Below are positions 1-5,534 of a stretch of DNA of 10,603 bases, piece by piece (within the stretch, counting starts at the first letter, position 1; the number at the start of each line of letters is the position of its first letter). The DNA comes from an uncultured Acidobacteriota bacterium (GTDB taxonomy: Bacteria > Acidobacteriota > Blastocatellia > Pyrinomonadales > Pyrinomonadaceae). The position numbers and the translations under genes were made by a program. Location: assembly GCA_902826505.1 (NCBI GenBank), contig CADEFG010000111.1, forward strand, positions 1 through 10,603. The letters are read 5' to 3'. The notes under the pieces were generated by a model, which was given only the letters and a program-made list of their open reading frames with translations, made no database searches and was not told the origin of the DNA.

Positions 1-327
1 GCGCGGCTGACCGCCGATTGCCGACTGCTCACCGCTCACCGCTGACGGCTCACCGCTCGCCCCTACATGCGATTCGAGCCATTCGGCAAATTGTGCTTCG
101 ATCTCTTCTTTGCAGTAAAAAAGGCTTTTGACCGTCCGTTTCCGCGAGGGTTGTTTGTCGATCAGATCAAACACCTTTTCGATCCCGCGCAGGACGATAT
201 GAAGCGGCACTTCGCGTTCCTGCCACGATTCGATGAGCGCCCAATCGAGCGGCGAGAGCAGCAGATTTTTCCCGCGCCGGCGGACAAAAGTTTCTTCGAT
301 TTCGGTAAAATAATTGTAGTAGTTCAA
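1..327 (-). CDS. Hypothetical protein, N-terminal part; C-terminus beyond left edge
   Basis: The minus strand is open from 327 to the window edge with no stop, so this is the N-terminal ~109 residues of a longer protein. The start chosen is TTG at 327, giving MNYYNYFTEIEETFVRRRGK; an in-frame stop lies a short distance upstream and no ATG is available. No clear ribosome binding site is seen. The first ~80 residues look like a compact charged domain (LLLSPLDWALIESWQ, then VPLHIVLRGIEKVFD, then KSLFYCKEEIEAQFAEWLES). I recall acidobacterial hypothetical proteins with this opening, but I know no function. After residue ~88 the composition changes to Gly/Ser/Ala/Glu/Gln, encoded by a run of heptamer repeats, which suggests a linker before another domain outside the window. 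The opposite-strand frame in the same place is treated as a shadow. Confidence 0.72.
   Translation of the reverse strand, partial: MNYYNYFTEIEETFVRRRGKNLLLSPLDWALIESWQEREVPLHIVLRGIEKVFDLIDKQPSRKRTVKSLFYCKEEIEAQFAEWLESHVGASGEPSAVSGEQSAIGGQPR
7..62. repeat. Degenerate heptanucleotide tandem array inside a coding frame
   Basis: Eight consecutive 7-base units can be read on the plus strand from 7 to 62: ctgaccg, ccgattg, ccgactg, ctcaccg, ctcaccg, ctgacgg, ctcaccg, ctcgccc. Three units are identical and the rest differ by a few bases. Because 7 is not a multiple of 3, three units encode a 7-residue peptide period, and the array stays open in the minus-strand gene (tail GEPSAVSGEQSAIGGQPR). The array may continue past the left edge. 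It resembles the short tandem heptamer repeats known from cyanobacterial and other environmental genomes. There are no spacers, so it is not CRISPR. Confidence 0.7.
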
Positions 328-331
328 AGCT

Positions 332-377
332 GGTAATCGGTAATCGGTAATCGGTTTTATACTTATTACCTATTACC
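332..377. repeat. Heptamer repeat forming an imperfect hairpin
   Basis: Three perfect copies of ggtaatc (332-352) face two copies of attacct (365-378). GGTAAT at 346-351 can pair with ATTACC at 365-370, and GGTAAT at 339-344 with ATTACC at 372-377, leaving one C/T mismatch (345 against 371) and a 13-base loop. It lies between the stop of the small gene at 390 and the start of the left-edge gene at 327, so it could slow or stop minus-strand transcription. No long T run follows, so it is not a classical intrinsic terminator. Confidence 0.65.
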
Positions 378-389
378 TACTACTCATTT

Positions 390-647
390 TTAAAATTTGA
401 TTTTCATCCGGCGCAGTGTTTTCAGGTCTTCGTCGGTCAGATCGAGTTCGACATCATTGGTCAAATCAACAAAAGTTTCCTTGATTTCCTGCAAACCGAT
501 CTCCAGTTTGAGTGTGAGATTCGGCTCGAATCCGAGCTCGCGCAGAGTTTCGATCGCGTTTCGCACGACAAATGATTGTTCGACCGCCGAATTTATCGCG
601 TCGCCGAGATTCTGCACCGCTTCTTTTGCATTTTCGTCGAGTTCCAT
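390..647 (-). CDS. Small hypothetical acidic protein (85 aa)
   Basis: ATG at 647 to TAA at 390. The protein is short, soluble and rich in Glu, Asp and Leu, with no signal peptide, membrane segment or cysteine. Heptad-like helical stretches are likely in residues 1-40 (MELDENAKEAVQNLGDAINS, then VEQSFVVRNAIETLRELG) and again near the C-terminus (LDLTDEDLKTLRRMK), separated by FEPNLTLKLEIGLQ. I do not recognise a named family. The gene is supported by a good promoter at 660-688 placed just before its ATG, by a terminator that separates it from the upstream gene, and by protein-like composition on this strand. There is no Shine-Dalgarno sequence; the predicted transcription start lies only about 6 bases before ATG, so the mRNA may be nearly leaderless. 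The opposite-strand frame is Ser/Arg-rich and treated as a shadow. Confidence 0.7.
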   Translation of the reverse strand: MELDENAKEAVQNLGDAINSAVEQSFVVRNAIETLRELGFEPNLTLKLEIGLQEIKETFVDLTNDVELDLTDEDLKTLRRMKIKF

Positions 648-659
648 TCGTAATCTAAA

Positions 660-688
660 ATGCTACGCAAGGTTTGAGAAATAGTCAA
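660..688 (-). promoter_or_regulatory. Sigma70-type promoter for the 85-aa gene
   Basis: Reading the minus strand, TTGACT (688-683) is followed by exactly 17 bases and then TAGCAT (665-660). This matches the -35 consensus at 5 of 6 positions and the -10 at 4 of 6. The expected start of transcription is near 653, leaving about six bases before ATG at 647. The -35 box overlaps the T-tract end of the preceding terminator, so one gene ends where the next begins. Confidence 0.5.
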
Positions 689-728
689 AAAAGAAAGATC
701 AAGTTAGTTGGCTTGACCATTCTTTTTT
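687..728 (-). terminator. Intrinsic terminator after the M23 peptidase gene
   Basis: The 17-base arms at 687-703 and 712-728 are complementary at 15 of 17 positions around an 8-base loop. In the minus-strand transcript the core is GGTCAAG - CCAACTAA - CTTGATC followed by TTTCTTTTTT, beginning four bases after the stop codon of the peptidase gene at 733. The plus strand also ends in a run of six T, so the element could act in both directions. This is a standard rho-independent layout, although the stem is not GC-rich. Confidence 0.75.
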
Positions 729-732
729 CCGT

Positions 733-2160
733 TTACGGAAGTTTGATATTCGGCTTTTTCGGCAGCGGCAGTTTGCAAACTCCGCCATTGCATTCGAGAC
801 CGGGACCGCAAAGCTGGTTGGCGTCGCACGGTTTATTGGGAAAAACGCCGATTCGTTTGCAAACATTATCCTTCATCACGAGACCGATCTGGCAGAGATT
901 ATTTGGACAAGATTGTCCCAAACCGCAGGTCGGCGCGTTTGCCTGACAGGTTTTGCGCGGAATCGCGCCGATTAATTCGCGCCAGAGCATCGGCGCGTAT
1001 GGATTCAGATAATCGGCAACCGTGCGGTTTAAGGCAGTGTTCTTAAAATCGGCTTCCGATGCGGGAAAAGGCTGGTCGGATTTGACCCGCGCGAGCGTCA
1101 GATGCAGATGCGGAGCGGACGAGACGCCCGAACTTCCGATTTTGCCGACCAGTTGACCACACTCGACGCGGTTGCCTTTTTTCAGCAGGATCGAGTTTCG
1201 TTTGAGATGAAAATAATAGGCAATGATCCCGTCGTCCTGCAAAACGGCAACAAAATTCGCTTCTTTGGCGTTGCTCAGAAATTCTTTTCCGTCCCGCACG
1301 TCATTGACGCAAAAGACGAAATCCTTGCTCGGCGCATCGGCTGACGGCGGGATTTTGAAAAAACATTTATCCGTGTTGCCGTCCGCAACCGCGACCACTT
1401 TGCCGCCCGCGACCGTGTAAACATCGATGCTTCCCGCCGCCTGCGCGAGAATATGTCCGGCAAGCAGAAAATCCGTGCCTTCGTGTCCGCCGTAGCAATT
1501 CGGAAAATCGCGTCCGAAATATCGATTGTTGCAGACATTAAAATCGCCTTCGGTGTTCGCTGATTCGTCAATTCCGACGATCGGGCGAATAATCATCTGC
1601 GGTGCGGTAAAGGGTCCCGAAAGTTTTCCCGCCACCGGATCGCCTTTTAAACTGATGCGAAATACTTGATGGTCGCCGCGATTTCTTTCCTTGGCGTTGA
1701 CTTCCATGCCGCCGCCATTCAGCGCGGTCAGATAATTCCCGTTGCGGGTCGTTAAGGCGACCGGATCGCCATCTTTGATCAAATCATCACTGCGGCGATT
1801 GAGCCGCAGTATTTTGAAGGTTTCCCAAGCGAGCGGCGCGTTTTTATCCGCCAGAAGTTTGCCGCCGCCGCCGTCAACCGCCGAAAAGAAATTGCCGTTC
1901 AAGGTTTTAAAGGCAATCTCGTCGCCGTGCCGCAGTTCGCCCTCGTTCAGATCAATCAGCGTAAAAGTTTCCCATTCGGCAGCACGCGCGCGATTGGCGT
2001 TGACCAGACCGCCGCCGCCGTTTTCCGCCGCGACAAAACTGCCGTTAACGCTTTGCAGACTGACCGAAAAATGACGCGCCAAACCGACGTTTGAAAAAAG
2101 AAGCAGACCAAACACCGCTCCGCAAACCGCAACAAACCCGCGTAATATTTTTGTCTTCAT
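733..2160 (-). CDS. Secreted M23 (LytM-type) metallopeptidase with fascin-like beta-trefoil and Cys-rich tail
   Basis: The protein has 475 residues from ATG at 2160. This start is preferred over an ATG seven codons upstream because AAGGAGGA (2174-2167) sits at the right distance. Residues 1-28 form a signal peptide, probably cleaved after GLA. Residues ~29-172 hold three repeats of a beta-trefoil (NGSFVAAENGGGG at 39, NGNFFSAVDGGGG at 88, NGNYLTALNGGG at 140), matching the fascin/actin-crosslinking fold, probably a glycan-binding module here. Residues ~205-385 are an M23 zinc endopeptidase with all expected residues: H226 and D230 (HEGTD), H318 (YYFHL), H351 and H353 (PHLHL), so it should be active on peptidoglycan or other peptides. 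Between D230 and H318 lies an unusually long insert containing C266 and C284. Residues 405-462 contain nine cysteines in two modules of the form C-x(5-6)-CGxGxxCx4C. It appears to be monocistronic, with a promoter near 2227 and a terminator at 687-728. Confidence 0.88.
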   Translation of the reverse strand: MKTKILRGFVAVCGAVFGLLLFSNVGLARHFSVSLQSVNGSFVAAENGGGGLVNANRARAAEWETFTLIDLNEGELRHGDEIAFKTLNGNFFSAVDGGGGKLLADKNAPLAWETFKILRLNRRSDDLIKDGDPVALTTRNGNYLTALNGGGMEVNAKERNRGDHQVFRISLKGDPVAGKLSGPFTAPQMIIRPIVGIDESANTEGDFNVCNNRYFGRDFPNCYGGHEGTDFLLAGHILAQAAGSIDVYTVAGGKVVAVADGNTDKCFFKIPPSADAPSKDFVFCVNDVRDGKEFLSNAKEANFVAVLQDDGIIAYYFHLKRNSILLKKGNRVECGQLVGKIGSSGVSSAPHLHLTLARVKSDQPFPASEADFKNTALNRTVADYLNPYAPMLWRELIGAIPRKTCQANAPTCGLGQSCPNNLCQIGLVMKDNVCKRIGVFPNKPCDANQLCGPGLECNGGVCKLPLPKKPNIKLP

Positions 2161-2166
2161 AAAAGT

Positions 2167-2174
2167 TCCTCCTT
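2167..2174 (-). promoter_or_regulatory. Ribosome binding site deciding the M23 start
   Basis: The minus strand reads AAGGAGGA, a near-perfect Shine-Dalgarno sequence, ending six bases before ATG at 2160. It lies inside the seven-codon extension (MFEGGTF) that would result from the upstream ATG at 2181, which argues that the extension is not translated. Confidence 0.8.
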
Positions 2175-2226
2175 CGAACAAGATTGCCGCCGCTCAATAA
2201 ATTTCGTTGTGGTTGAGTTTGTCGGT

Positions 2227-2232
2227 ATTATA
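2227..2232 (-). promoter_or_regulatory. Candidate -10 box for the M23 gene
   Basis: The minus strand reads TGATATATAATACC, containing a perfect TATAAT (2232-2227). No good -35 is seen at 16-18 bases, where the sequence is AT-rich (around AATATT), so activity may depend on the strong -10. The predicted leader is about 60 bases and includes the Shine-Dalgarno sequence. Confidence 0.4.
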
Positions 2233-2321
2233 TATCACAAAAAAGCCGAAATATTAAAATTGGTATTTGAAGAACAAATGCATCTTCTCATGCAGACTTA
2301 TGATTGATGTTTGGTATGCAG

Positions 2322-2415
2322 GTCAGAACCGTCTGCAGTAGCGAGCGGCTGAAGATTCGCATTTGAAGATTCCGACAACGAACTTAAACCATCCGCTACC
2401 GCAGATGGTTCCGAC
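2322..2415. repeat. Palindromic intergenic repeat, copy A (REP-like)
   Basis: The left arm begins GTCAGAACCGTCTGC at 2322; the right arm ends at 2415. The left arm matches the reverse complement of the right arm at 25 of 33 positions, and most differences are transitions. The connecting loop contains CGAACTTAAACC, which is also present in copy B at 4084-4169. Two diverged members of one family within 1.8 kb, both intergenic, indicate a dispersed REP/MITE-type element. This copy is the more decayed one. Confidence 0.75.
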
Positions 2416-2444
2416 AAGAATTCCCACAAATCCGATTTTACGGC

Positions 2445-2471
2445 TTGATGTTTTCTTCCGTAAATTATGCT
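2445..2471 (+). promoter_or_regulatory. Possible promoter of the mutase gene
   Basis: TTGATG (2445-2450) and TATGCT (2466-2471) resemble -35 and -10 boxes, but the 15-base spacer is short. If used, transcription would start near 2478, about eight bases before ATG at 2486, where no Shine-Dalgarno sequence exists; this again suggests a near-leaderless mRNA. This is a weak prediction. Confidence 0.3.
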
Positions 2472-2485
2472 AATCTATCGGCGTT

Positions 2486-4078
2486 ATGGCTGAACGACGC
2501 GACAAATTCGAGACTTCTTCGGGGATTGAACTGCCCAATGATTTTAACCCTGAAAATTCACATTTCGATTATCAAACCGATCTGGGAAAGGCGGGCGAAT
2601 TTCCCTACACGCGCGGCGTGCGGCGGAATATGTATCGCGGACGATTTTGGACGATGCGCCAGTATGCCGGTTTTGCGACCGCCGAAGAATCGAACGCGCG
2701 GTATAAATATCTGCTCGGACAAGGCACGACCGGGCTTTCGGTCGCGTTCGATCTGCCGACGCAGATCGGGCTTGATTCCGATGACGAATTGGCGGCGGGC
2801 GAAGTCGGAAAAGTCGGTGTCGCGATCGATTCGCTCGATGATATGCTGACGCTTCTGGACGGCATTCCGCTCGACACGGTTTCGACCTCGATGACGATCA
2901 ACGCAACCGCTTCGACGCTTTTATGTCTCTATTTAGCCGTCGCAAGAAAGCAATCGGTCGCGTTCGATAAAGTCAGCGGGACGATCCAGAACGATATTTT
3001 GAAGGAATATATCGCGCGCGGAACTTATATTTACCCGCCGAAACCGAGTCTCAGATTGATTACCGATACTTTTGCTTTTTGCGCCGCAGAAGTGCCCGCG
3101 TGGAACACGATCTCGATCTCGGGCTATCACATCCGCGAAGCCGGTTCGACCGCCGCGCAGGAAATCGCTTTTACTTTGGCAGACGGAATCGCCTATGTTG
3201 AGGCGGCTTTGAGCGTCGGTTTGAAGATTGACGATTTTGCGCCGCGCCTTTCGTTCTTCTTTAATTCGCACCTGAACCTGCTCGAAGAAGTCGCCAAATT
3301 CCGCGCCGCGCGCCGTCTTTGGGCAAAAATTATGCGCGATCGTTTCGGCGCACTAAATCCGAAATCGCTGATGCTTCGTTTTCACACGCAAACTGCCGGT
3401 TCGACCCTGACGGCGCAGCAGCCCGAAGTGAATATCGTCCGCACGACGATTCAGGCGCTTGCCGCCGTGCTTGGCGGAACGCAAAGCTTGCATACGAACG
3501 GAATGGACGAGGCGTTGAGCCTGCCGACCGAAACGGCGGCGCGGATCGCGCTGCGGACGCAGCAAGTGATCGCCCACGAATCGGGCGTTGCCGATATCGT
3601 TGATGCTTTGGCGGGAAGCTACGCGATCGAAGAATTGACCAACGAGCTAGAAGCAAAAGCCGTCGAATACATCACGAAGATCGATGCGCTCGGCGGAATG
3701 CTCAAGGCGATCGAAACGGGTTTTCCGCAGCGCGAAATTCAGGAAGCCGCCTATGATTATCAACGCGCCGTCGAAAAACAAACGGCAATTGTCGTTGGTG
3801 TCAATAAATTTCGGATCGAAGAAGACGCGAGCATTCCGATTCTCAAAGTTGATCCGAAAATCGAACGCGAACAAGTTGAAAGAACGCGTGCGGTGCGCGA
3901 AAAACGCGATGCGTCAAAAGCCGAAAACGCGCTCGCGAAACTCGAAGAAGCTGCGCGCGGCACGGAAAATCTGCTGCCGCGTATTTTGGACTGCGTTGAA
4001 AATTACGTGACGGTCGGCGAAATTTCGCACAGATTAAGAAAAGTCTGGGGCGAATATCGCGAAGCCGTGACGGTTTAA
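2486..4078 (+). CDS. Methylmalonyl-CoA mutase family, large (catalytic) subunit, no B12-binding domain
   Basis: The 530-residue protein is the TIM-barrel catalytic chain of a coenzyme-B12-dependent acyl-CoA mutase, which interconverts methylmalonyl-CoA and succinyl-CoA in propionate metabolism. Family blocks are all present: FPYTRGVRRNMY (39-50), WTMRQYAGFATAEESN (55-70), SVAFDLPTQIG (85-95), STSMTINA (133-140), SGTIQNDILKEYIARGTYI (164-182), ISISGYHIREAGST (209-222), LRFHTQTAGSTLTAQQPE (297-314), GGTQSLHTN (330-338) and ESGVADIVDALAGSY (365-379). Y214/H215 correspond to the Tyr-His pair beside the cobalamin. Y60 and R178 appear to fit the residues that favour methylmalonyl-CoA over isobutyryl-CoA, so MCM activity is the best guess, though not proven. 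The chain ends after a helical, charged tail (450-530) and lacks the B12-binding domain with DxHxxG, which must come from a separate small subunit not in this window. No ribosome binding site is seen before ATG. Confidence 0.9.
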   Translation: MAERRDKFETSSGIELPNDFNPENSHFDYQTDLGKAGEFPYTRGVRRNMYRGRFWTMRQYAGFATAEESNARYKYLLGQGTTGLSVAFDLPTQIGLDSDDELAAGEVGKVGVAIDSLDDMLTLLDGIPLDTVSTSMTINATASTLLCLYLAVARKQSVAFDKVSGTIQNDILKEYIARGTYIYPPKPSLRLITDTFAFCAAEVPAWNTISISGYHIREAGSTAAQEIAFTLADGIAYVEAALSVGLKIDDFAPRLSFFFNSHLNLLEEVAKFRAARRLWAKIMRDRFGALNPKSLMLRFHTQTAGSTLTAQQPEVNIVRTTIQALAAVLGGTQSLHTNGMDEALSLPTETAARIALRTQQVIAHESGVADIVDALAGSYAIEELTNELEAKAVEYITKIDALGGMLKAIETGFPQREIQEAAYDYQRAVEKQTAIVVGVNKFRIEEDASIPILKVDPKIEREQVERTRAVREKRDASKAENALAKLEEAARGTENLLPRILDCVENYVTVGEISHRLRKVWGEYREAVTV

Positions 4079-4083
4079 GTTTC

Positions 4084-4169
4084 GTCAGAACCGTCTGCGG
4101 TAGCGGATGGTTGAATTATCTGCTCTAAAATGCGAACTTAAACCACCCGCTACCGCAGGCGGTTCTGAC
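4084..4169. repeat. Palindromic intergenic repeat, copy B (REP-like)
   Basis: The left arm (4084-4115) begins GTCAGAACCGTCTGCGGTAG. The right arm (4137-4169) ends CCGCAGGCGGTTCTGAC. They are complementary over about 29 bases with two differences (T/C at arm position 11, A/G at 24). The 20-odd-base middle includes GCGAACTTAAACC, shared with copy A. The element starts six bases after the mutase stop and ends three bases before the ATG of the membrane protein gene. It can form a strong hairpin in RNA, so it could protect the upstream mRNA end or reduce downstream expression. Confidence 0.85.
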
Positions 4170-4172
4170 CGT

Positions 4173-5516
4173 ATGACTAAATCGAAAAATTATTGGAAAC
4201 GACTGACCGCGACGCTCTGGTTTATTCCGGCTTTGCTGGCGATTTGCGGCGGTTTGCTCGGGCTTTTGCTGGTCACTGTTGATTTTTATGTCAACGAACT
4301 AAGTTATTTTCCGCATTTTCTGGACGTTCAGCCGTCGGGCGCACGCGATATGCTGGCGGTGGTCGCCGGTTCGATGATCACGGTTGCGGGAACGGTCTTT
4401 TCGATCACGATCGTCGCGCTGACGCTTGCTTCGACCCAGTTTTCGCCGCGTATTTTACGAAATTTTATGCGCGACACGGGCAATCAGATCGTCCTTGGCG
4501 CGTTTGTCGGGATTTTTGCCTACTGCATTGTCGTTTTGCGGACGATCCGCGAAAACAGCGCCGATGACGGCGGAAATTTCGTGCCTTCGATCGCCGTCGC
4601 TTTCGGCGTTTTGTTCGGTCTTTCGGGCATCGGCTTTTTAATCTATTTTATTCATCACGTTGCCACGACGATTCAGGCAACCAGTATTATTTCGCAAATC
4701 GCCGACGATACCGTTCGTGAAATCGAGGAAAATTACGCGTTCGAATATGACGAAAAACAGTTTGACGCGCAAATTGTCGGCGGACTTGCGGCGAAAAAAT
4801 GGGTAAAAATCCCTTCTGATGAAACCGGATATATTCAAAATGCCGACACGAACGGGCTTCTCGAATTCGCTCGCGCCAACGATCTGATCGTGCAAATGCG
4901 GCGGCGCGTCGGTGAATTTACGATCAAAGGTTTGCCGCTTTTGCAGGTTTCATCGAAAAACGCGAATTTCACGGCTGACAAACAATTAATCCGGGAATTT
5001 AACGAAGCTTACGACATCGGAAATTTTCGCACGGTCGAGGGCGATATCGCATTCGGCTTGCGGCAAATCGTCGACATCGCGCTCAAGGCGCTTTCGCCCG
5101 CCATAAACGACACGACGACCGCGCTTTCGTGCATCGATTACCTGACGGCGATCCTGATCGCGCTCGCGTGGCGTCCCTCGCCGCCGCCGCTTTATTTTTG
5201 CGGCGAAACATTGCGACTGGTCGTCAAACCGCAGCGTTTCGAAGATTATTTCGATCTCGCCTTCAATCAAATTCGCCAAAACGCGAGCGGCAATGTCGCC
5301 GTTATTTTGCGTTTATTGAACGCGACGGAGATTTTGGGCAAATCCAATCAGAATTTCAATGTCGTCAACGAACGCGCGGAACGCCACGAGCTGCTCGAAA
5401 CGCAGGCGCGCCTGCTGATCGGTCTGGCGGAAAGAACCGTCAATGCGGACACGGATCTGCAAACCGTTCGGCATCATTACGAGCACGTTCGCGAAACGCT
5501 CGAAGGCTTGCGCTGA
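4173..5516 (+). CDS. DUF2254 family membrane protein
   Basis: The protein has 447 residues from ATG at 4173. A longer frame from 4107 exists, but its first 22 residues (including ELKPPATAGGSDR) are simply repeat copy B translated, so the later start is chosen; neither start has a clear ribosome binding site. Four membrane segments are visible at about 14-37, 60-87, 105-124 and 138-162. Between the second and third is ASTQFSPRILRNFMRDTGNQ (86-105), and the soluble C-terminal half carries RTVEGDIAFGLRQIVDIALK followed by ALSPAINDTTTA (306-317). Both blocks are hallmarks of DUF2254, predicted inner-membrane proteins of unknown function. The gene follows the mutase by 94 bases and may be read through from it, but nothing suggests a shared role. 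Its 3' end converges on the CoA-transferase gene with an 18-base gap and no obvious terminator. Confidence 0.85.
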   Translation: MTKSKNYWKRLTATLWFIPALLAICGGLLGLLLVTVDFYVNELSYFPHFLDVQPSGARDMLAVVAGSMITVAGTVFSITIVALTLASTQFSPRILRNFMRDTGNQIVLGAFVGIFAYCIVVLRTIRENSADDGGNFVPSIAVAFGVLFGLSGIGFLIYFIHHVATTIQATSIISQIADDTVREIEENYAFEYDEKQFDAQIVGGLAAKKWVKIPSDETGYIQNADTNGLLEFARANDLIVQMRRRVGEFTIKGLPLLQVSSKNANFTADKQLIREFNEAYDIGNFRTVEGDIAFGLRQIVDIALKALSPAINDTTTALSCIDYLTAILIALAWRPSPPPLYFCGETLRLVVKPQRFEDYFDLAFNQIRQNASGNVAVILRLLNATEILGKSNQNFNVVNERAERHELLETQARLLIGLAERTVNADTDLQTVRHHYEHVRETLEGLR

Positions 5517-5534
5517 TGTTTTTTACGGTTCATT

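Larger units (their letters stand above)
2182..2485. other. Divergent intergenic region: two promoters and repeat copy A
   Basis: These 304 bases separate the minus-strand M23 gene from the plus-strand mutase gene. They hold a -10 box for the M23 gene (2227-2232), palindromic repeat copy A (2322-2415) and a possible mutase promoter (2445-2471). The AT-rich part at 2225-2290 fits promoter DNA. I looked for a cobalamin riboswitch upstream of the B12-dependent mutase and saw no B12-box-like sequence. I see no small gene. Confidence 0.6.

Noticed and set aside
67..336. Plus-strand open frame of 89 codons
   Set aside because: It is antisense to the minus-strand left-edge gene, whose translation is far more protein-like and has an organised domain; the plus frame is a Phe/Arg-rich shadow.
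1..377. CRISPR array
   Set aside because: The repeats are 7 bases long, tandem and without unique spacers; no cas genes are present.
2161..2181. Seven-codon N-terminal extension of the M23 protein
   Set aside because: A strong Shine-Dalgarno sequence lies inside it, correctly spaced for the ATG at 2160, and the signal peptide begins properly at that methionine.
2182..2485. Cobalamin riboswitch before the B12-dependent mutase
   Set aside because: No B12-box-like sequence or suitable fold was seen; the structured part is explained by the palindromic repeat shared with 4084-4169.
4107..4172. Upstream ATG for the DUF2254 protein
   Set aside because: The added residues are encoded by the palindromic repeat, are not family-like, and have no ribosome binding site.
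5517..5534. Terminator between the convergent DUF2254 and CoA-transferase genes
   Set aside because: The gap is 18 bases with a short T run but no inverted repeat.
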